A stretch of DNA of 64,000 nt from Aquitalea denitrificans (GTDB lineage: Bacteria > Pseudomonadota > Gammaproteobacteria > Burkholderiales > Chromobacteriaceae), in the NCBI RefSeq assembly GCF_009856625.1, contig NZ_CP047241.1, positions 1,860,001-1,924,000 on the forward strand, written 5' to 3'. A program made the position numbers and the translations under genes. This document shows positions 45,338-54,807 of this stretch, piece after piece; the first letter of the stretch is position 1; each line of letters opens with the position of its first letter. The notes under the pieces are model-generated. The model was not told the DNA's origin, did not search any database, and saw nothing but the letters and a program-made list of their open reading frames with translations.

Positions 45338-46996
45338 ATGACTGTAAAGAACACTTCCGTCAAGAATGACAAACTGAGTGCCAAAGGCGTACAAGGCGGC
45401 ATGCCGCTGCTGCATGAACCCAAGCTGAACAAGGGCACGGCCTACAGCGTGGAAGAGCGTCGCCAGATGGGTCTGGAAGGTTTGCTGCCGCATGCGGTGG
45501 AAAACCTGGACCGTCAGGTAGAGCGCGTAATGGCCCACCTGGACGAAAAAGCTGACGATCTGGAGCGTTACACCTACCTGATCGGCCTGGAAGACCGTAA
45601 CGAAACCGTGTTCTACAAGACGGTGATGTCCGACCCGAAACGCTTCATCCCGGTGCTGTACGATCCGACCGTGGCCGATGCCTGCGAAACCTTCGGCAAC
45701 AACTACCGCCGCGCCCGTGGCATGTACATCACCCGCTACATGAAGGGCCGCATGGCCGAAGTGCTGCGCAACTGGCCGGAAAAAGACGTGCGCTTCATCT
45801 GCGTATCCACCGGTGGCCGTATTCTGGGCCTGGGCGATATCGGTGCCAACGGCATGGGCATCCCGATCGGCAAGCTGCAACTGTACACCGCTTGCGCTGC
45901 CGTTCCGCCGGCCGGCCTGCTGCCGGTGCTGTTCGATATCGGTACCACCAATGAAACCCTGCGCGCCGACCCCTTCTACATGGGCACCCGCGAAGCACCG
46001 GTTACCGAAGCCGAGCTGGACGAACTGACCGAGGAATTCATCCAGGCCGTGCAGGAAGTGTTCCCCAACTGCTGCGTGCATTTTGAAGACTGGAAGGGCA
46101 CCGACGCCATCCGCATGCTGGATCGCTACAAAGACAAGATCCTGTGCTACAACGACGACATCCAGGGCACGGCCAGCGTGGCACTGGCAGGTATTGCAGC
46201 CGGCATGAACATTACCGGCGGCAAGCTGACCGACCAGCGCGTGATGTTCCTGGGTGCGGGTTCTGCCGGTCTTGGCATTGCCAAACTGTTCTGCGCCGAA
46301 CTGCAAACCCTGGGCCTGAGCGAAGCCGACGCCCGCAAGCAGGTGGCCCTGTTCGACATCAACGGCCTGATCGAGCACTCCCGTACCGACCTGACCGAAA
46401 CCCAGAAGCTCTATGCCCGCCCGGCCAAGCCGTGCAAGGATTTCCTGCAAGCCATCCGCGACTTCAAGCCGACCGTGCTGGTAGGGGTGAGCACCAAGGC
46501 CCGCGCCTTCACCCGCGAGGTGATCGAGCTGATGAGCCAGCTGAACGAACAGCCCATCATCTTTGCGCTGTCCAACCCCACCCACAAGGCCGAGTGCAGC
46601 GCCGAAGAAGCCTACACCTGGTCCAAGGGCAAGGCGCTGTTTGCCGCTGGCGTGCAGTTCCCCGACTTTGACTACGAAGGCAAGACCTACCGTCCGGGCC
46701 AGGCCAACAACTTCTACATCTACCCGGCTATCGGTCTGGCTACCTACTGCTGCCGCCCGACCCGCCTGAACGACGAATGCTTCATCGTGGCTGCCCATGC
46801 CACCGCCGATCAGGTCACGCTGACCCAGCGCGCCAAGAGCATGCTGTTCCCCAGCCAGGACCAGATTCTGGAAACCGAAGTGACCACGGCAGCGCGCATT
46901 GCCGAGTACATGTTTGATTCCGGCCTGGCCCAGGTAGAGCGTCCGCGTGATATCCGCGCTTGGATCGAGGCTCAGCTGTACAAGCCGCAGTACTGA
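45338..46996 (+). CDS. maeA: NAD-dependent malic enzyme (malate to pyruvate + CO2)
   Basis: A 552-residue oxidative decarboxylase of the large MaeA/SfcA type. Conserved pieces: YTYLIGLEDRNETVFYK, the ICVSTGGRILGLGDIGANGMGIPIGKL region with substrate and metal residues, HFEDWKGTDAIRML, CYNDDIQGTASVALAG and the NAD-binding GAGSAGLGIAKLF. It converts malate to pyruvate and NADH in the cytoplasm. It is driven by the sigma-54 promoter upstream and followed after 117 bp by a carrier gene of the AspT/SucE family, most likely on the same transcript, suggesting growth on C4-dicarboxylates. Confidence 0.93.
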   Translation: MTVKNTSVKNDKLSAKGVQGGMPLLHEPKLNKGTAYSVEERRQMGLEGLLPHAVENLDRQVERVMAHLDEKADDLERYTYLIGLEDRNETVFYKTVMSDPKRFIPVLYDPTVADACETFGNNYRRARGMYITRYMKGRMAEVLRNWPEKDVRFICVSTGGRILGLGDIGANGMGIPIGKLQLYTACAAVPPAGLLPVLFDIGTTNETLRADPFYMGTREAPVTEAELDELTEEFIQAVQEVFPNCCVHFEDWKGTDAIRMLDRYKDKILCYNDDIQGTASVALAGIAAGMNITGGKLTDQRVMFLGAGSAGLGIAKLFCAELQTLGLSEADARKQVALFDINGLIEHSRTDLTETQKLYARPAKPCKDFLQAIRDFKPTVLVGVSTKARAFTREVIELMSQLNEQPIIFALSNPTHKAECSAEEAYTWSKGKALFAAGVQFPDFDYEGKTYRPGQANNFYIYPAIGLATYCCRPTRLNDECFIVAAHATADQVTLTQRAKSMLFPSQDQILETEVTTAARIAEYMFDSGLAQVERPRDIRAWIEAQLYKPQY

Positions 46997-47113
46997 GAAG
47001 TGAGGCGCGACCACCCGGTTGCGCATGACTTCCACTAACGTTGTTCTCGCTTGATGGCAGTTGCCCGTGTGCAGGTGAGCCGGGCAGCTGCTGACAATAC
47101 AAAGGTGTCTATC

Positions 47114-48796
47114 ATGGACTACATCATTCATACCCTGCAGAAGTATCCGGAGATTGCGATCTATCTGACCATCGCCGTCGGCTTCTGGGTGGGCAATCTC
47201 AGTCTGGGCAAATTCAACCTCGGGGTGGTGACTTCCACCTTGCTGGCCGGTCTCTTGATCGGTCAGGTGCATCTGGTGATCCCATCGGTGCTGCAATCCA
47301 CCTTCTTTGCCATGTTCCTGTTTGCTGTCGGCTATGCCGTTGGTCCGCAGTTCATCCGCGCACTGAAGAGCGACGGTATCTCGCAGGTGTTCTTTACCAT
47401 TCTGGTGTGTGCGTCCGGCCTGGGGACTGCCATCCTGCTGGGCAAGATGCTGCATTACGATGCTGCGCTGACTGCCGGCCTGCTGTCCGGTGGCTATACC
47501 AACTCCACCGTACTGGGAGTGGCAACCGACCTGCTGAATCAAGTAAACCAGATGCCTGGTGGCGTGAAAGTGGCCATGGCACTGATGCCGGTGGCCTATG
47601 CCGTGACCTACCCGTTCGGTACTGCCGGCTCGGCCTGGTTCCTGGCGACTTTTGCCCCGAAAGTGCTGGGCTTCAACCTGGTGGAAGAGTGCAAGAACTA
47701 TGAAAAGGAAAATGGCAACGGCCATACCGTGGGCAGCACTGCTTACCGTGAGTTTTCCGCCCGTGCCTTTTTGCTGAGTAATGTCGATCTGTTCGACAAA
47801 ACGGTTTCCGAAGTGGAAGCCATGTTCGACCACGAAATCTTTGTGCGCCGTGTGCGCCAGGCCGTGGGTGCCAAGATTGTCGATTGCGAAGGCACTACCC
47901 GCATCCAGCGTAATGATGTGGTGGCCATTTCCGGCACCCTGACCGCGCTGTTGAAGTACCAGAACCACTTTGGCAAGGAAGTGAAGGACGTTCCGCTGCT
48001 GGACTTCTCCACCGAACTGCTCGACCTGGTGGTCACCAGCCGCAAATACGCCGGCAAAACCCTGGGCGATATCACTACCGCGCTGTTTGGCAAGCCGGGC
48101 CGTGGCCTGTTCCTTACCCGCTTCAGCCGTGGCGAGCTGGACATGCCGATGGGGCATGATGTGGTGGTGCAGCGTGGTGACGTGCTGACCATCCTTGGTG
48201 CCAAGCAAGACGTGGTGGCCGTGGCCAAGGAACTGGGCTATGCCGACCGTCCACTGGAAAACTCCGACATGGCCTTCATGGGCTTCGGCATCGTGGTGGG
48301 CAGTATTCTGGGTGCCATCACCGTGCATGTGGCTGGTATTCCGCTGAGCTTCGGTACTTCGGTGGGTTCCATCGTGGCCGGTATCGTCTGCGGTTACCTG
48401 CGTGCCACCATGCGTACCTTCGGCAAGATCCCCGGCCCTGCGCTGTGGGTGTTCAATAACGTTGGCCTGAACGGCTTTATCGCGGTGATTGGCCTGAATG
48501 CGGCGCCCGGCTTTATTTCCGGCCTGCAACAATACGGCCTGACCCTGCTGTTTGCCGGTGCCGTGGTTACTCTGGTGCCGCTGATTGTCGGCCTGCTGCT
48601 GGGACGCTTCGTGTTCAAGTTCCACCCTGGCATCCTGCTGGGCGCTTGTGCCGGTGCCCGTTCCACCACGGCCGCGCTGGGCGCATTGCAAGACGCAGCG
48701 CAAAGCAAGGTACCCGCCGTGGGCTATACCGTAGGCTATGCAGTATCCCGGCTGGTGATGGCGGTGTTCACCATCGTGCTGGTCAACGTGTTCTAG
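47114..48796 (+). CDS. Aspartate:alanine exchanger (AAE) family transporter, AspT/SucE-like
   Basis: A 560-residue membrane carrier. Two hydrophobic halves, each of about five to six helices (residues about 10-180 and 385-560), flank a cytoplasmic pair of TrkA_C domains (about 205-370: IVDCEGTTRIQRNDVVAISG, VVVQRGDVLTILGAK). The repeated motif GGYTNSTVLG and GARSTTAALG is the AAE signature. Relatives include AspT (aspartate/alanine antiport) and SucE (succinate export). Beside malic enzyme and DctBD, transport of malate, succinate or aspartate is likely. ATG 47114 follows AAAGGTG. A strong terminator lies downstream. Confidence 0.88.
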   Translation: MDYIIHTLQKYPEIAIYLTIAVGFWVGNLSLGKFNLGVVTSTLLAGLLIGQVHLVIPSVLQSTFFAMFLFAVGYAVGPQFIRALKSDGISQVFFTILVCASGLGTAILLGKMLHYDAALTAGLLSGGYTNSTVLGVATDLLNQVNQMPGGVKVAMALMPVAYAVTYPFGTAGSAWFLATFAPKVLGFNLVEECKNYEKENGNGHTVGSTAYREFSARAFLLSNVDLFDKTVSEVEAMFDHEIFVRRVRQAVGAKIVDCEGTTRIQRNDVVAISGTLTALLKYQNHFGKEVKDVPLLDFSTELLDLVVTSRKYAGKTLGDITTALFGKPGRGLFLTRFSRGELDMPMGHDVVVQRGDVLTILGAKQDVVAVAKELGYADRPLENSDMAFMGFGIVVGSILGAITVHVAGIPLSFGTSVGSIVAGIVCGYLRATMRTFGKIPGPALWVFNNVGLNGFIAVIGLNAAPGFISGLQQYGLTLLFAGAVVTLVPLIVGLLLGRFVFKFHPGILLGACAGARSTTAALGALQDAAQSKVPAVGYTVGYAVSRLVMAVFTIVLVNVF

Positions 48797-48845
48797 CAGT
48801 CTTGTTCTTTATCCTTTCGGTCGTCGTGGCCCTGCCATGACCTTG

Positions 48846-48876
48846 CCACGCGGGTTGACTCCCGCGTGGTTTTTTT
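48846..48876 (+). terminator. Rho-independent terminator of the maeA-carrier operon
   Basis: Perfect stem CCACGCGGG / CCCGCGTGG with a six-base loop and seven T residues. It separates the operon from the two-component genes, which therefore need their own promoter. Confidence 0.9.
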
Positions 48877-49006
48877 GCTTTGCATAGTGCAGTGCAAAAA
48901 AAGTGACTGGGCACTGTGGGATAATGCCCGTATGCCAGCCATCACCAGCCAGCCGCCACAGGGCGACGACTTGAATCCAGCCAGACGGGCCAGGCCCGGA
49001 GTGCGT

Positions 49007-50830
49007 ATGAAACGAACTGTTTTTTATCTTTACCTGCTGATATCGCTGGTGCTGTCCTTGCTGTCGGCCTGGGTGGTTTATACCGTCAGCTGGCAGCAGC
49101 AGCTGCAGCAGCGCCAGCAGGAATCGGTGCGCCGCGTGGCGCGCAATGCCGGTTTTCTGCAACACGAAGTGGACAAGTTCGGCTTGCTGCCGCTGGCGGC
49201 ATCCTATAACGACAACCTGCGCGAAACCCTTGATCATCCGGGGGATGCCCGTTTGCTGGCGCAGGCCAATGACTATCTCACCCGGCTTAATCAGGGTGCC
49301 GGCTCGCTGCAGGCTTATCTGGTGGACAAGCAGGGCAAGGTGCTGGCCTCCAGCAACTGGCGGCAAAAAGACAGCTTTGTCGGGCGTAATCTTGCCTACC
49401 GGCCATACTTCCAGCAGGCGGCGGCCAACCGTATCACCACCTACTACGCCATCGGCACCACCGGCAATGCCACCGGCTTTTACCTTGCCACAGCCATCCA
49501 TCAGGGGTCGGAGCGGCTGGGCGTGGTGGCCATCAAGATTGGGCTGGAACAACTGGAGCACATGTGGGGCAATATCGTGGAGCCTTTGCTGGTGTCTGAT
49601 TCCAATGGCGTGGTGGTGTTGTCATCGGTGCCGGAGTGGAAGTATCACGCCACCGCTCCGCTCAGCTTTGATGCCCGGCTGGCATTGGAAAAAGCCCAGC
49701 AGTACAACAAGCAGGTGATCAAACCCCCGCTGTGGCAGCGCAAGAGCGTGCTCAACAGCCAGGCCATGCTGGTGCAGATGGGGCAGGGGCGGGCTCGGCA
49801 CGAGTACCTGGCAGTCAGCCAGACCATTCCGGTCAGCGGCATGACGCTGACCATGCTCAACGACACCCACGAGCTGCACAGCCTGGCCCTTACCCGGGCA
49901 CTGGCGGTGGCGGTGATGGTGGGCTTTGCCTGCCTGCTGCTGCATTCGGTAAGGCTGTGGCGCATGAACCTGAAAGCCCAGGCCGAGGCGCGGCGTAATC
50001 TGCAGCTGGCGCATGACCATCTGGAAGAGCAGGTGGAACAGCGCAGCAGCGAGCTGAAACAGGCCAATGCCAACCTGAAAACGGAAATCGAAGAACGCAT
50101 CCAGGCGGCACGGCAGGTGGAAAACTTCCAGAACGAGCTGATCCGCACCGAAAACCTGGCCGTCATCGGCCAGCTGTCCACCGGCATTGCCCACGAAATC
50201 AACCAGCCGCTGGCGGCGCTGTCGGCCTTGTCGGCCAATACCGTGCGCTTTCTGGAAATCAACGACCTCACCACCGCGCGGGCCAATCTGGAACGCATCA
50301 CCGACATCGTGGTGCGGCTGGGCTCACTCACCGAGCAACTGAAATCCTTTGCCCGCCGCCCCAATGGCGAGCGCGAATCGGTGGCAGTGGCGCAGGCGGT
50401 GGAAAACGCCTTGTTCCTGCTGAACCACCGGCTGAAAAAGACACATATAACATTGCAGCTGCCCGCCGAACCGGCGGATATTGTGGTGCTGTGTGAAGCG
50501 GTGCGGCTGGAACAGGTGCTGGTGAATCTCATCAGCAATGCCATCGATGTGCTGAACGGCGTGGACAACGCGCAGATCAGCATGGACTGGTCGCGCCAGG
50601 GCGACACCGTGCGCATCAGCGTACGCGACAATGGCAGCGGCCTGTCCGACGAAGTGCGCGCCCACATTTTCGAACCCTTCTTCACCACCAAGAAAACCAG
50701 CGGGCTGGGCCTGGGGCTGGCCCTGTCCTCGGACATCATCAAGTCCTACGGCGGCATGCTGAGCGCCGACAATCACCCGGATGGCGGGGCGGTATTCACC
50801 ATCACGCTCAGACAGAACAAGCAGGAGTAA
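49007..50830 (+). CDS. dctB: C4-dicarboxylate-type sensor histidine kinase (DctB-like)
   Basis: A 607-residue kinase. One membrane helix at the N-terminus (about 4-26), a long periplasmic PDC/Cache-type sensor domain (about 30-290: LLPLAASYNDNLRETL, YRPYFQQAAANRITTYYAIGTTGN, ATAIHQG), a second helix (about 298-318), a coiled coil, HisKA with the phospho-histidine in LSTGIAHEINQPLAALSAL, and HATPase (LVNLISNAIDVLN, DNGSGL, GLGLGLALSSDII). This is the DctB architecture. ATG 49007 follows CCGGAG; an ATG at 48932 would add 25 non-conserved residues. Followed 3 bp later by its response regulator. Confidence 0.86.
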   Translation: MKRTVFYLYLLISLVLSLLSAWVVYTVSWQQQLQQRQQESVRRVARNAGFLQHEVDKFGLLPLAASYNDNLRETLDHPGDARLLAQANDYLTRLNQGAGSLQAYLVDKQGKVLASSNWRQKDSFVGRNLAYRPYFQQAAANRITTYYAIGTTGNATGFYLATAIHQGSERLGVVAIKIGLEQLEHMWGNIVEPLLVSDSNGVVVLSSVPEWKYHATAPLSFDARLALEKAQQYNKQVIKPPLWQRKSVLNSQAMLVQMGQGRARHEYLAVSQTIPVSGMTLTMLNDTHELHSLALTRALAVAVMVGFACLLLHSVRLWRMNLKAQAEARRNLQLAHDHLEEQVEQRSSELKQANANLKTEIEERIQAARQVENFQNELIRTENLAVIGQLSTGIAHEINQPLAALSALSANTVRFLEINDLTTARANLERITDIVVRLGSLTEQLKSFARRPNGERESVAVAQAVENALFLLNHRLKKTHITLQLPAEPADIVVLCEAVRLEQVLVNLISNAIDVLNGVDNAQISMDWSRQGDTVRISVRDNGSGLSDEVRAHIFEPFFTTKKTSGLGLGLALSSDIIKSYGGMLSADNHPDGGAVFTITLRQNKQE

Positions 50831-50833
50831 CAC

Positions 50834-52153
50834 ATGAGCAATCTACAAGTACTGGTGATCGAGGACGATCAGGACGTGCAGCTGGGCTATGTCCAGGCGC
50901 TGGGGCTGGACGGCATCCCGGCCCAGGGTTTCGATTCTGTGGAAAAAGCCCGTCGCAGCATAGGCCGCGACTTTGCCGGCATCATCGTCAGCGACATCCG
51001 CCTGCCCGGCATGGACGGCCTGGCCTTTATGCAGGAGCTGCTGGCCGACGACCCCGACCTGCCGGTCATCCTGATTACCGGCCACGGCGACATTGCCATG
51101 GCGGTGCAAGCCATGCGCGATGGGGCTTACGATTTCATCCAGAAACCCTTCCTGCCGCAAGTGCTGGTGTCGGTGGTACAGCGCGCGCTGGAAAAGCGCC
51201 GTCTGGCACTGGAAGTACGCCAGCTGCGCAAGCAACTGGCCGCCTATGGCGGGCTGGAAAGTCGCCTGATTGGCAACTCCAACGTGATGGCCGAACTGCG
51301 CCACCTGGTGCAGGGCGTGGCCGCCACGCCCACCGATGTGCTGATCAACGGCGAAACCGGTGCCGGCAAGGAACTGCTGGCGCGCTGCCTGCACGACCTG
51401 TCCGGCCGCACCGGCCCCTTCGTCGCCCTTAACTGCGGCGGCCTGCCGGAAAGCCTGTTTGACAGCGAAATGTTCGGCCACGAAGCCGGGGCATTTTCCG
51501 GGGCCAGCAAGCAGCGCATCGGCAAAATCGAATACGCCCAGCATGGCACGCTGTTCCTGGACGAAATCGAAAGCATGAGCGTGCCGATGCAAATCAAGCT
51601 GCTGCGCGTGCTGCAAGAGCGGGTGATAGAACGGCTGGGCTCCAACCGGCTGATTCCGGTGGACTTTCGCGTGATTGCCGCCACCAAGGCCGACCTGTCC
51701 AAGCTGGCCGAAGAAGACAAATTCCGCGCCGACCTGTACTTCCGCCTGAACGTGGTCACGCTGGACCTGCCGCCGCTACGCGCCCGGCGCGAGGACATTC
51801 CGCTGTTGTTTGATTACTTTGTCACCCAGTCCGCGCTGCGCATGAACCGACCGGCACCGGCCATCACCCCGGAAGTCATCCGCGACCTGATGGCCTACCA
51901 CTGGCCGGGCAATGTGCGCGAGCTGCGCAATCAGGCCGACCGCTTTGTGCTGGACCTGAAAATGGTGCCCGGCAACGCCATGGCCGACACCCAGCTCACC
52001 CTGCACGCGGCGGTGGAATCGTTTGAAAAGGGCATGATTGCCGAAGAACTGCGCAAACAGGGCGGCAATGTCTCCAAAACCGCCGAAGTGCTGAAAATCG
52101 CCAAAACCACGCTGTTCGACAAGATCCGCAAATACGATCTGGAAGAAAAATAA
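50834..52153 (+). CDS. dctD: Sigma-54-dependent response regulator (DctD-like)
   Basis: A 439-residue NtrC-class activator. Receiver (1-120) with acceptor Asp in GIIVSDIRLPGMDG and the Lys in FIQKPFLPQ; AAA+ domain (about 143-375) with Walker A GETGAGKE, the sigma-54 contact loop GAFSGA (in HEAGAFSGASKQ) and Walker B TLFLDEIESM; a Fis-type helix-turn-helix at the C-terminus (GGNVSKTAEVLKIAKTTLFDKIRKY). It is the natural activator for the sigma-54 promoter of maeA. Partner of the DctB-like kinase. Confidence 0.9.
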   Translation: MSNLQVLVIEDDQDVQLGYVQALGLDGIPAQGFDSVEKARRSIGRDFAGIIVSDIRLPGMDGLAFMQELLADDPDLPVILITGHGDIAMAVQAMRDGAYDFIQKPFLPQVLVSVVQRALEKRRLALEVRQLRKQLAAYGGLESRLIGNSNVMAELRHLVQGVAATPTDVLINGETGAGKELLARCLHDLSGRTGPFVALNCGGLPESLFDSEMFGHEAGAFSGASKQRIGKIEYAQHGTLFLDEIESMSVPMQIKLLRVLQERVIERLGSNRLIPVDFRVIAATKADLSKLAEEDKFRADLYFRLNVVTLDLPPLRARREDIPLLFDYFVTQSALRMNRPAPAITPEVIRDLMAYHWPGNVRELRNQADRFVLDLKMVPGNAMADTQLTLHAAVESFEKGMIAEELRKQGGNVSKTAEVLKIAKTTLFDKIRKYDLEEK

Positions 52154-52172
52154 AACTCAGCACAAAACAAGA

Positions 52173-52207
52173 CCGGCAGCCGGGCCAAGTGCCCGCTGCC
52201 GGTTTTT
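52173..52207 (+). terminator. Rho-independent terminator of the dctBD operon
   Basis: GC-rich hairpin starting CCGGCAGC with a single bulged C and a short loop, followed by TTTTT, 20 bp after the dctD stop. Confidence 0.85.
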
Positions 52208-52377
52208 CATGCCCTCTGCATGCCTGGCCCGCCTGCATCACGCGCAGGGCCTGCCGCCAAGCGGCACCATGTCATGGCCGGGTTCCGGTCTTCCGTCTTT
52301 TTTCTCACTTGCAAAATAACCGTCTACGCTAATAGATGATTTCATCGGTTAAATCCTTGCATCTGGAAGGCGCCAGA

Positions 52378-53997
52378 ATGGGAAAACTCAAAATTTCAAG
52401 TCGTTTATACATTTTGCTGACGATTGTAACGACAGCCTTCACCTTGCTGTTGCTGATTGCCAATATCGGTATGAACTATCTTGGAGATCTTCAGGATGCC
52501 GGTTACAAGCGCAGCCAGCAAAGCAATGAAATGCTGATTACTGCAAAGATCGGTCCGGTGATATATCGGGTCATTGCCGACAGCATCATTAACCGGAATC
52601 TGGATGAATCCGCCAAAGACTGGGCTGAAATCAAGGCGGTGTCAGAAAAAAGGCTGGCGCGTGCCAGTGAACTTGCACTCAGTCCGGAAAATAAAAAATG
52701 GGTAGAGCAGGCGCAAACCGCATACGGCAAGCTGGTGGGTCTGTATGAATCCCGTGTCTTGCCACTACTCAAGGCCGATGCCGATCTCAAGCTGATCCGG
52801 CCACTGGACGACGAGATGGACACCTATGTCAAAGCCATTGACGACGCTTTGACTCCCTTTGCCTCGGCGCTGACAGTGGAAGCGGATGAAGCCGACAAGC
52901 AGTTTGATTTGACAAGAACACGCATTATCTCGGGCAGCCTGATCACGGCGCTGGTGATGCTTGCCGCCTTGATGCTGCTTTCGCTGTATGTCAGCAGAAG
53001 CATCATCCGGCAGTTGGGTGGCGAGCCACATTACGCCATGCAGGTATCGCGCCGCATTGCCTCTGGCGATCTCTCAACCCGGGTGGAGGTTGCCGGTGCC
53101 AGCCAGGACAGCCTGATGGCCTCGATCAAGGTGATGCAGGATCAGTTGGCCCAGTTGATTCGCAAGGTGTTGACCAGTTCGGAGAATGTTTCCCGCCTGG
53201 CGGCCGAACTCGCCGCCGCATCCAGCCAGGTGTCGATGACCGCATCAAAGCAAAGCGATGATACGGTGTCTGTGGCGTCCTCGATTGAAGAGCTGACCGT
53301 CAAGATTGATATCGTCGCGGGGAATGCACAGGAAGCCGAACAGATTGCCACGGAGTCTGGCAGCCGTTCCGACCTGGGGGCATTGCAGGTCAAGGATGCA
53401 ACGGATGAAATGACCCGTATTGCCCAGAACGTGAGTGAGACGGCGCAGCAGATGGCCACGCTGTCCACCCAGTCGCAACAGATCAGCAGCATTGCCAATG
53501 TAATCAAGGAAGTTGCAGATCAGACCAACCTGCTGGCACTGAATGCGGCCATCGAAGCCGCCCGGGCCGGCGAACAAGGCCGGGGTTTTGCCGTGGTCGC
53601 GGATGAGGTTCGCAAACTTGCGGAACGGACAACCATGTCCGCCGGCGAGATATCCTCGATGATATCCAGCATCCAGAGCAATACCGATCAGGCGATCGCC
53701 ACCATGCAACTGGGTAACCAGCGGGTGACGGATGGCGTGGTGCTGGCAGACCGTGCCGGCGAATCAATGCAATTGATCAGTGATGGTTCAAAAATTGTTG
53801 TGCAGGCTGTAAGCGGAATTTCCAACGCCTTGCGGGAACAGAAATCAACAAGCAATGCGATTGCCAAACGTGTTGAGCACATCGCCCACATGACCGAAGA
53901 GACCAGTACGGTTGTTTCACAGGTAGCTGCCAATGCCGAGCAACTCAAGGCCATGGCGGATGAACTTAAACATGCTGTTTCCGGTTTCAGGGTGTAG
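52378..53997 (+). CDS. Methyl-accepting chemotaxis protein
   Basis: A 539-residue chemoreceptor. Membrane helix 1 (about 12-32), a periplasmic four-helix-bundle sensor (about 35-188), helix 2 (about 190-212), HAMP (about 212-265), then the cytoplasmic signalling hairpin with the conserved tip IKEVADQTNLLALNAAIEAARAGEQGRGFAVVADEVRKLAERT. The ligand is unknown. GGAAGG precedes ATG 52378. Its position after dctBD may mean it senses a related C4-dicarboxylate, but that is only inference. Confidence 0.92.
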   Translation: MGKLKISSRLYILLTIVTTAFTLLLLIANIGMNYLGDLQDAGYKRSQQSNEMLITAKIGPVIYRVIADSIINRNLDESAKDWAEIKAVSEKRLARASELALSPENKKWVEQAQTAYGKLVGLYESRVLPLLKADADLKLIRPLDDEMDTYVKAIDDALTPFASALTVEADEADKQFDLTRTRIISGSLITALVMLAALMLLSLYVSRSIIRQLGGEPHYAMQVSRRIASGDLSTRVEVAGASQDSLMASIKVMQDQLAQLIRKVLTSSENVSRLAAELAAASSQVSMTASKQSDDTVSVASSIEELTVKIDIVAGNAQEAEQIATESGSRSDLGALQVKDATDEMTRIAQNVSETAQQMATLSTQSQQISSIANVIKEVADQTNLLALNAAIEAARAGEQGRGFAVVADEVRKLAERTTMSAGEISSMISSIQSNTDQAIATMQLGNQRVTDGVVLADRAGESMQLISDGSKIVVQAVSGISNALREQKSTSNAIAKRVEHIAHMTEETSTVVSQVAANAEQLKAMADELKHAVSGFRV

Positions 53998-54132
53998 CCG
54001 TGACCATCCCGTCTGCTGGCTGATTGTCCGGAGTCTGCTGTCAGAGGCCGGTATGTTCCTGATCTGGTTGATGTGCACGCGGCAGCCCAAGCGGCTACCG
54101 TGTGCGCATGATGTTAGCTACCCACGCATCCA

Positions 54133-54807
54133 TTATCCCGACGACGACATGCGCCGTGCCTGTCGTTGCAAACGTCCACGCAATTGCTGGTGGCACGCCG
54201 TCGCCAGCCCTAACAACTCGCCATTATCCGCAGCAATACCCTGCGCGGTGGCTATCTGCTGTGCCAAGGCCTGCAAGGGCGTTGCCTTGCTGTTCAGCCC
54301 CAGCAAGCGGCCATGCGCATGGCGCAAGGGATGGTCCGGCGTGTAATCCAGCGTCAGCAGCCAGTGCGAATGCTGCCAGCGCGCGCCCTGCGTCAGCACC
54401 GCCTGCAATACTGCATGGCTGACTTGCACCCCGGCCTCCGCCGCCAGCGCCAGGGCCTGTTCCCAACGCGGGGCTGTGGGCGGAAGCTGTTCCAGTGCCG
54501 GTAGCAGCTCTCGGTTCAACCAGTCACGTAACTGCCGCGCCAGCGGCTTGCCACTGCGATGCAAGGCGCGCAGCAGCGCCGTTGCGGGCCAGTATTCTTT
54601 TATGTCTTCAGTTTCTGCGGTGTTTTCGCGGGTCGGGTCTGCGGCCAGTAATTGCTGGATACGGCTTCCCAGCCGACGGCCAATGACGGCCAGCACATCG
54701 CCGCTGTACAGCCACCATTGGCCATGGTGGTGTTGCACATGCAGGGGCTTACCGTAGTAGTAAAAGCAAAGGGGCGGGGGATGTTGGGGGGTGGTTTGAG
54801 CTGTCAT
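54133..54807 (-). CDS. BRO-N domain (phage antirepressor-like) protein
   Basis: A 224-residue protein. Its first half matches the BRO-N pattern of phage and viral antirepressors: FYYYGKPLHVQ, then WWLYSGDVLAVIG (equivalent to the W/F-x-DV-x-x-LG motif) and ALLRALHRSGKPLARQLRDWLNRELLPALEQLP, the hallmark L-x-x-S-K/R-P-x-A-x-x-F/L-x-W-x-x-x-E-V/L-LP. The second half is alanine/leucine/glutamine-rich and unassigned. ATG 54807 follows AAGGAA; in-frame ATGs at 54828 and 54858 also exist. It stands alone beside the distal end of the CRISPR array with no other phage gene, so it is either a prophage relic or a recruited regulator. Confidence 0.65.
   Translation of the reverse strand: MTAQTTPQHPPPLCFYYYGKPLHVQHHHGQWWLYSGDVLAVIGRRLGSRIQQLLAADPTRENTAETEDIKEYWPATALLRALHRSGKPLARQLRDWLNRELLPALEQLPPTAPRWEQALALAAEAGVQVSHAVLQAVLTQGARWQHSHWLLTLDYTPDHPLRHAHGRLLGLNSKATPLQALAQQIATAQGIAADNGELLGLATACHQQLRGRLQRQARRMSSSG

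Noticed and set aside
45308..48703. Very long antisense open frame opposite maeA and the carrier gene
   Set aside because: It mirrors GC-rich codon bias of two clear genes on the other strand, has low-complexity His/Gln/Gly-rich content and matches no family.
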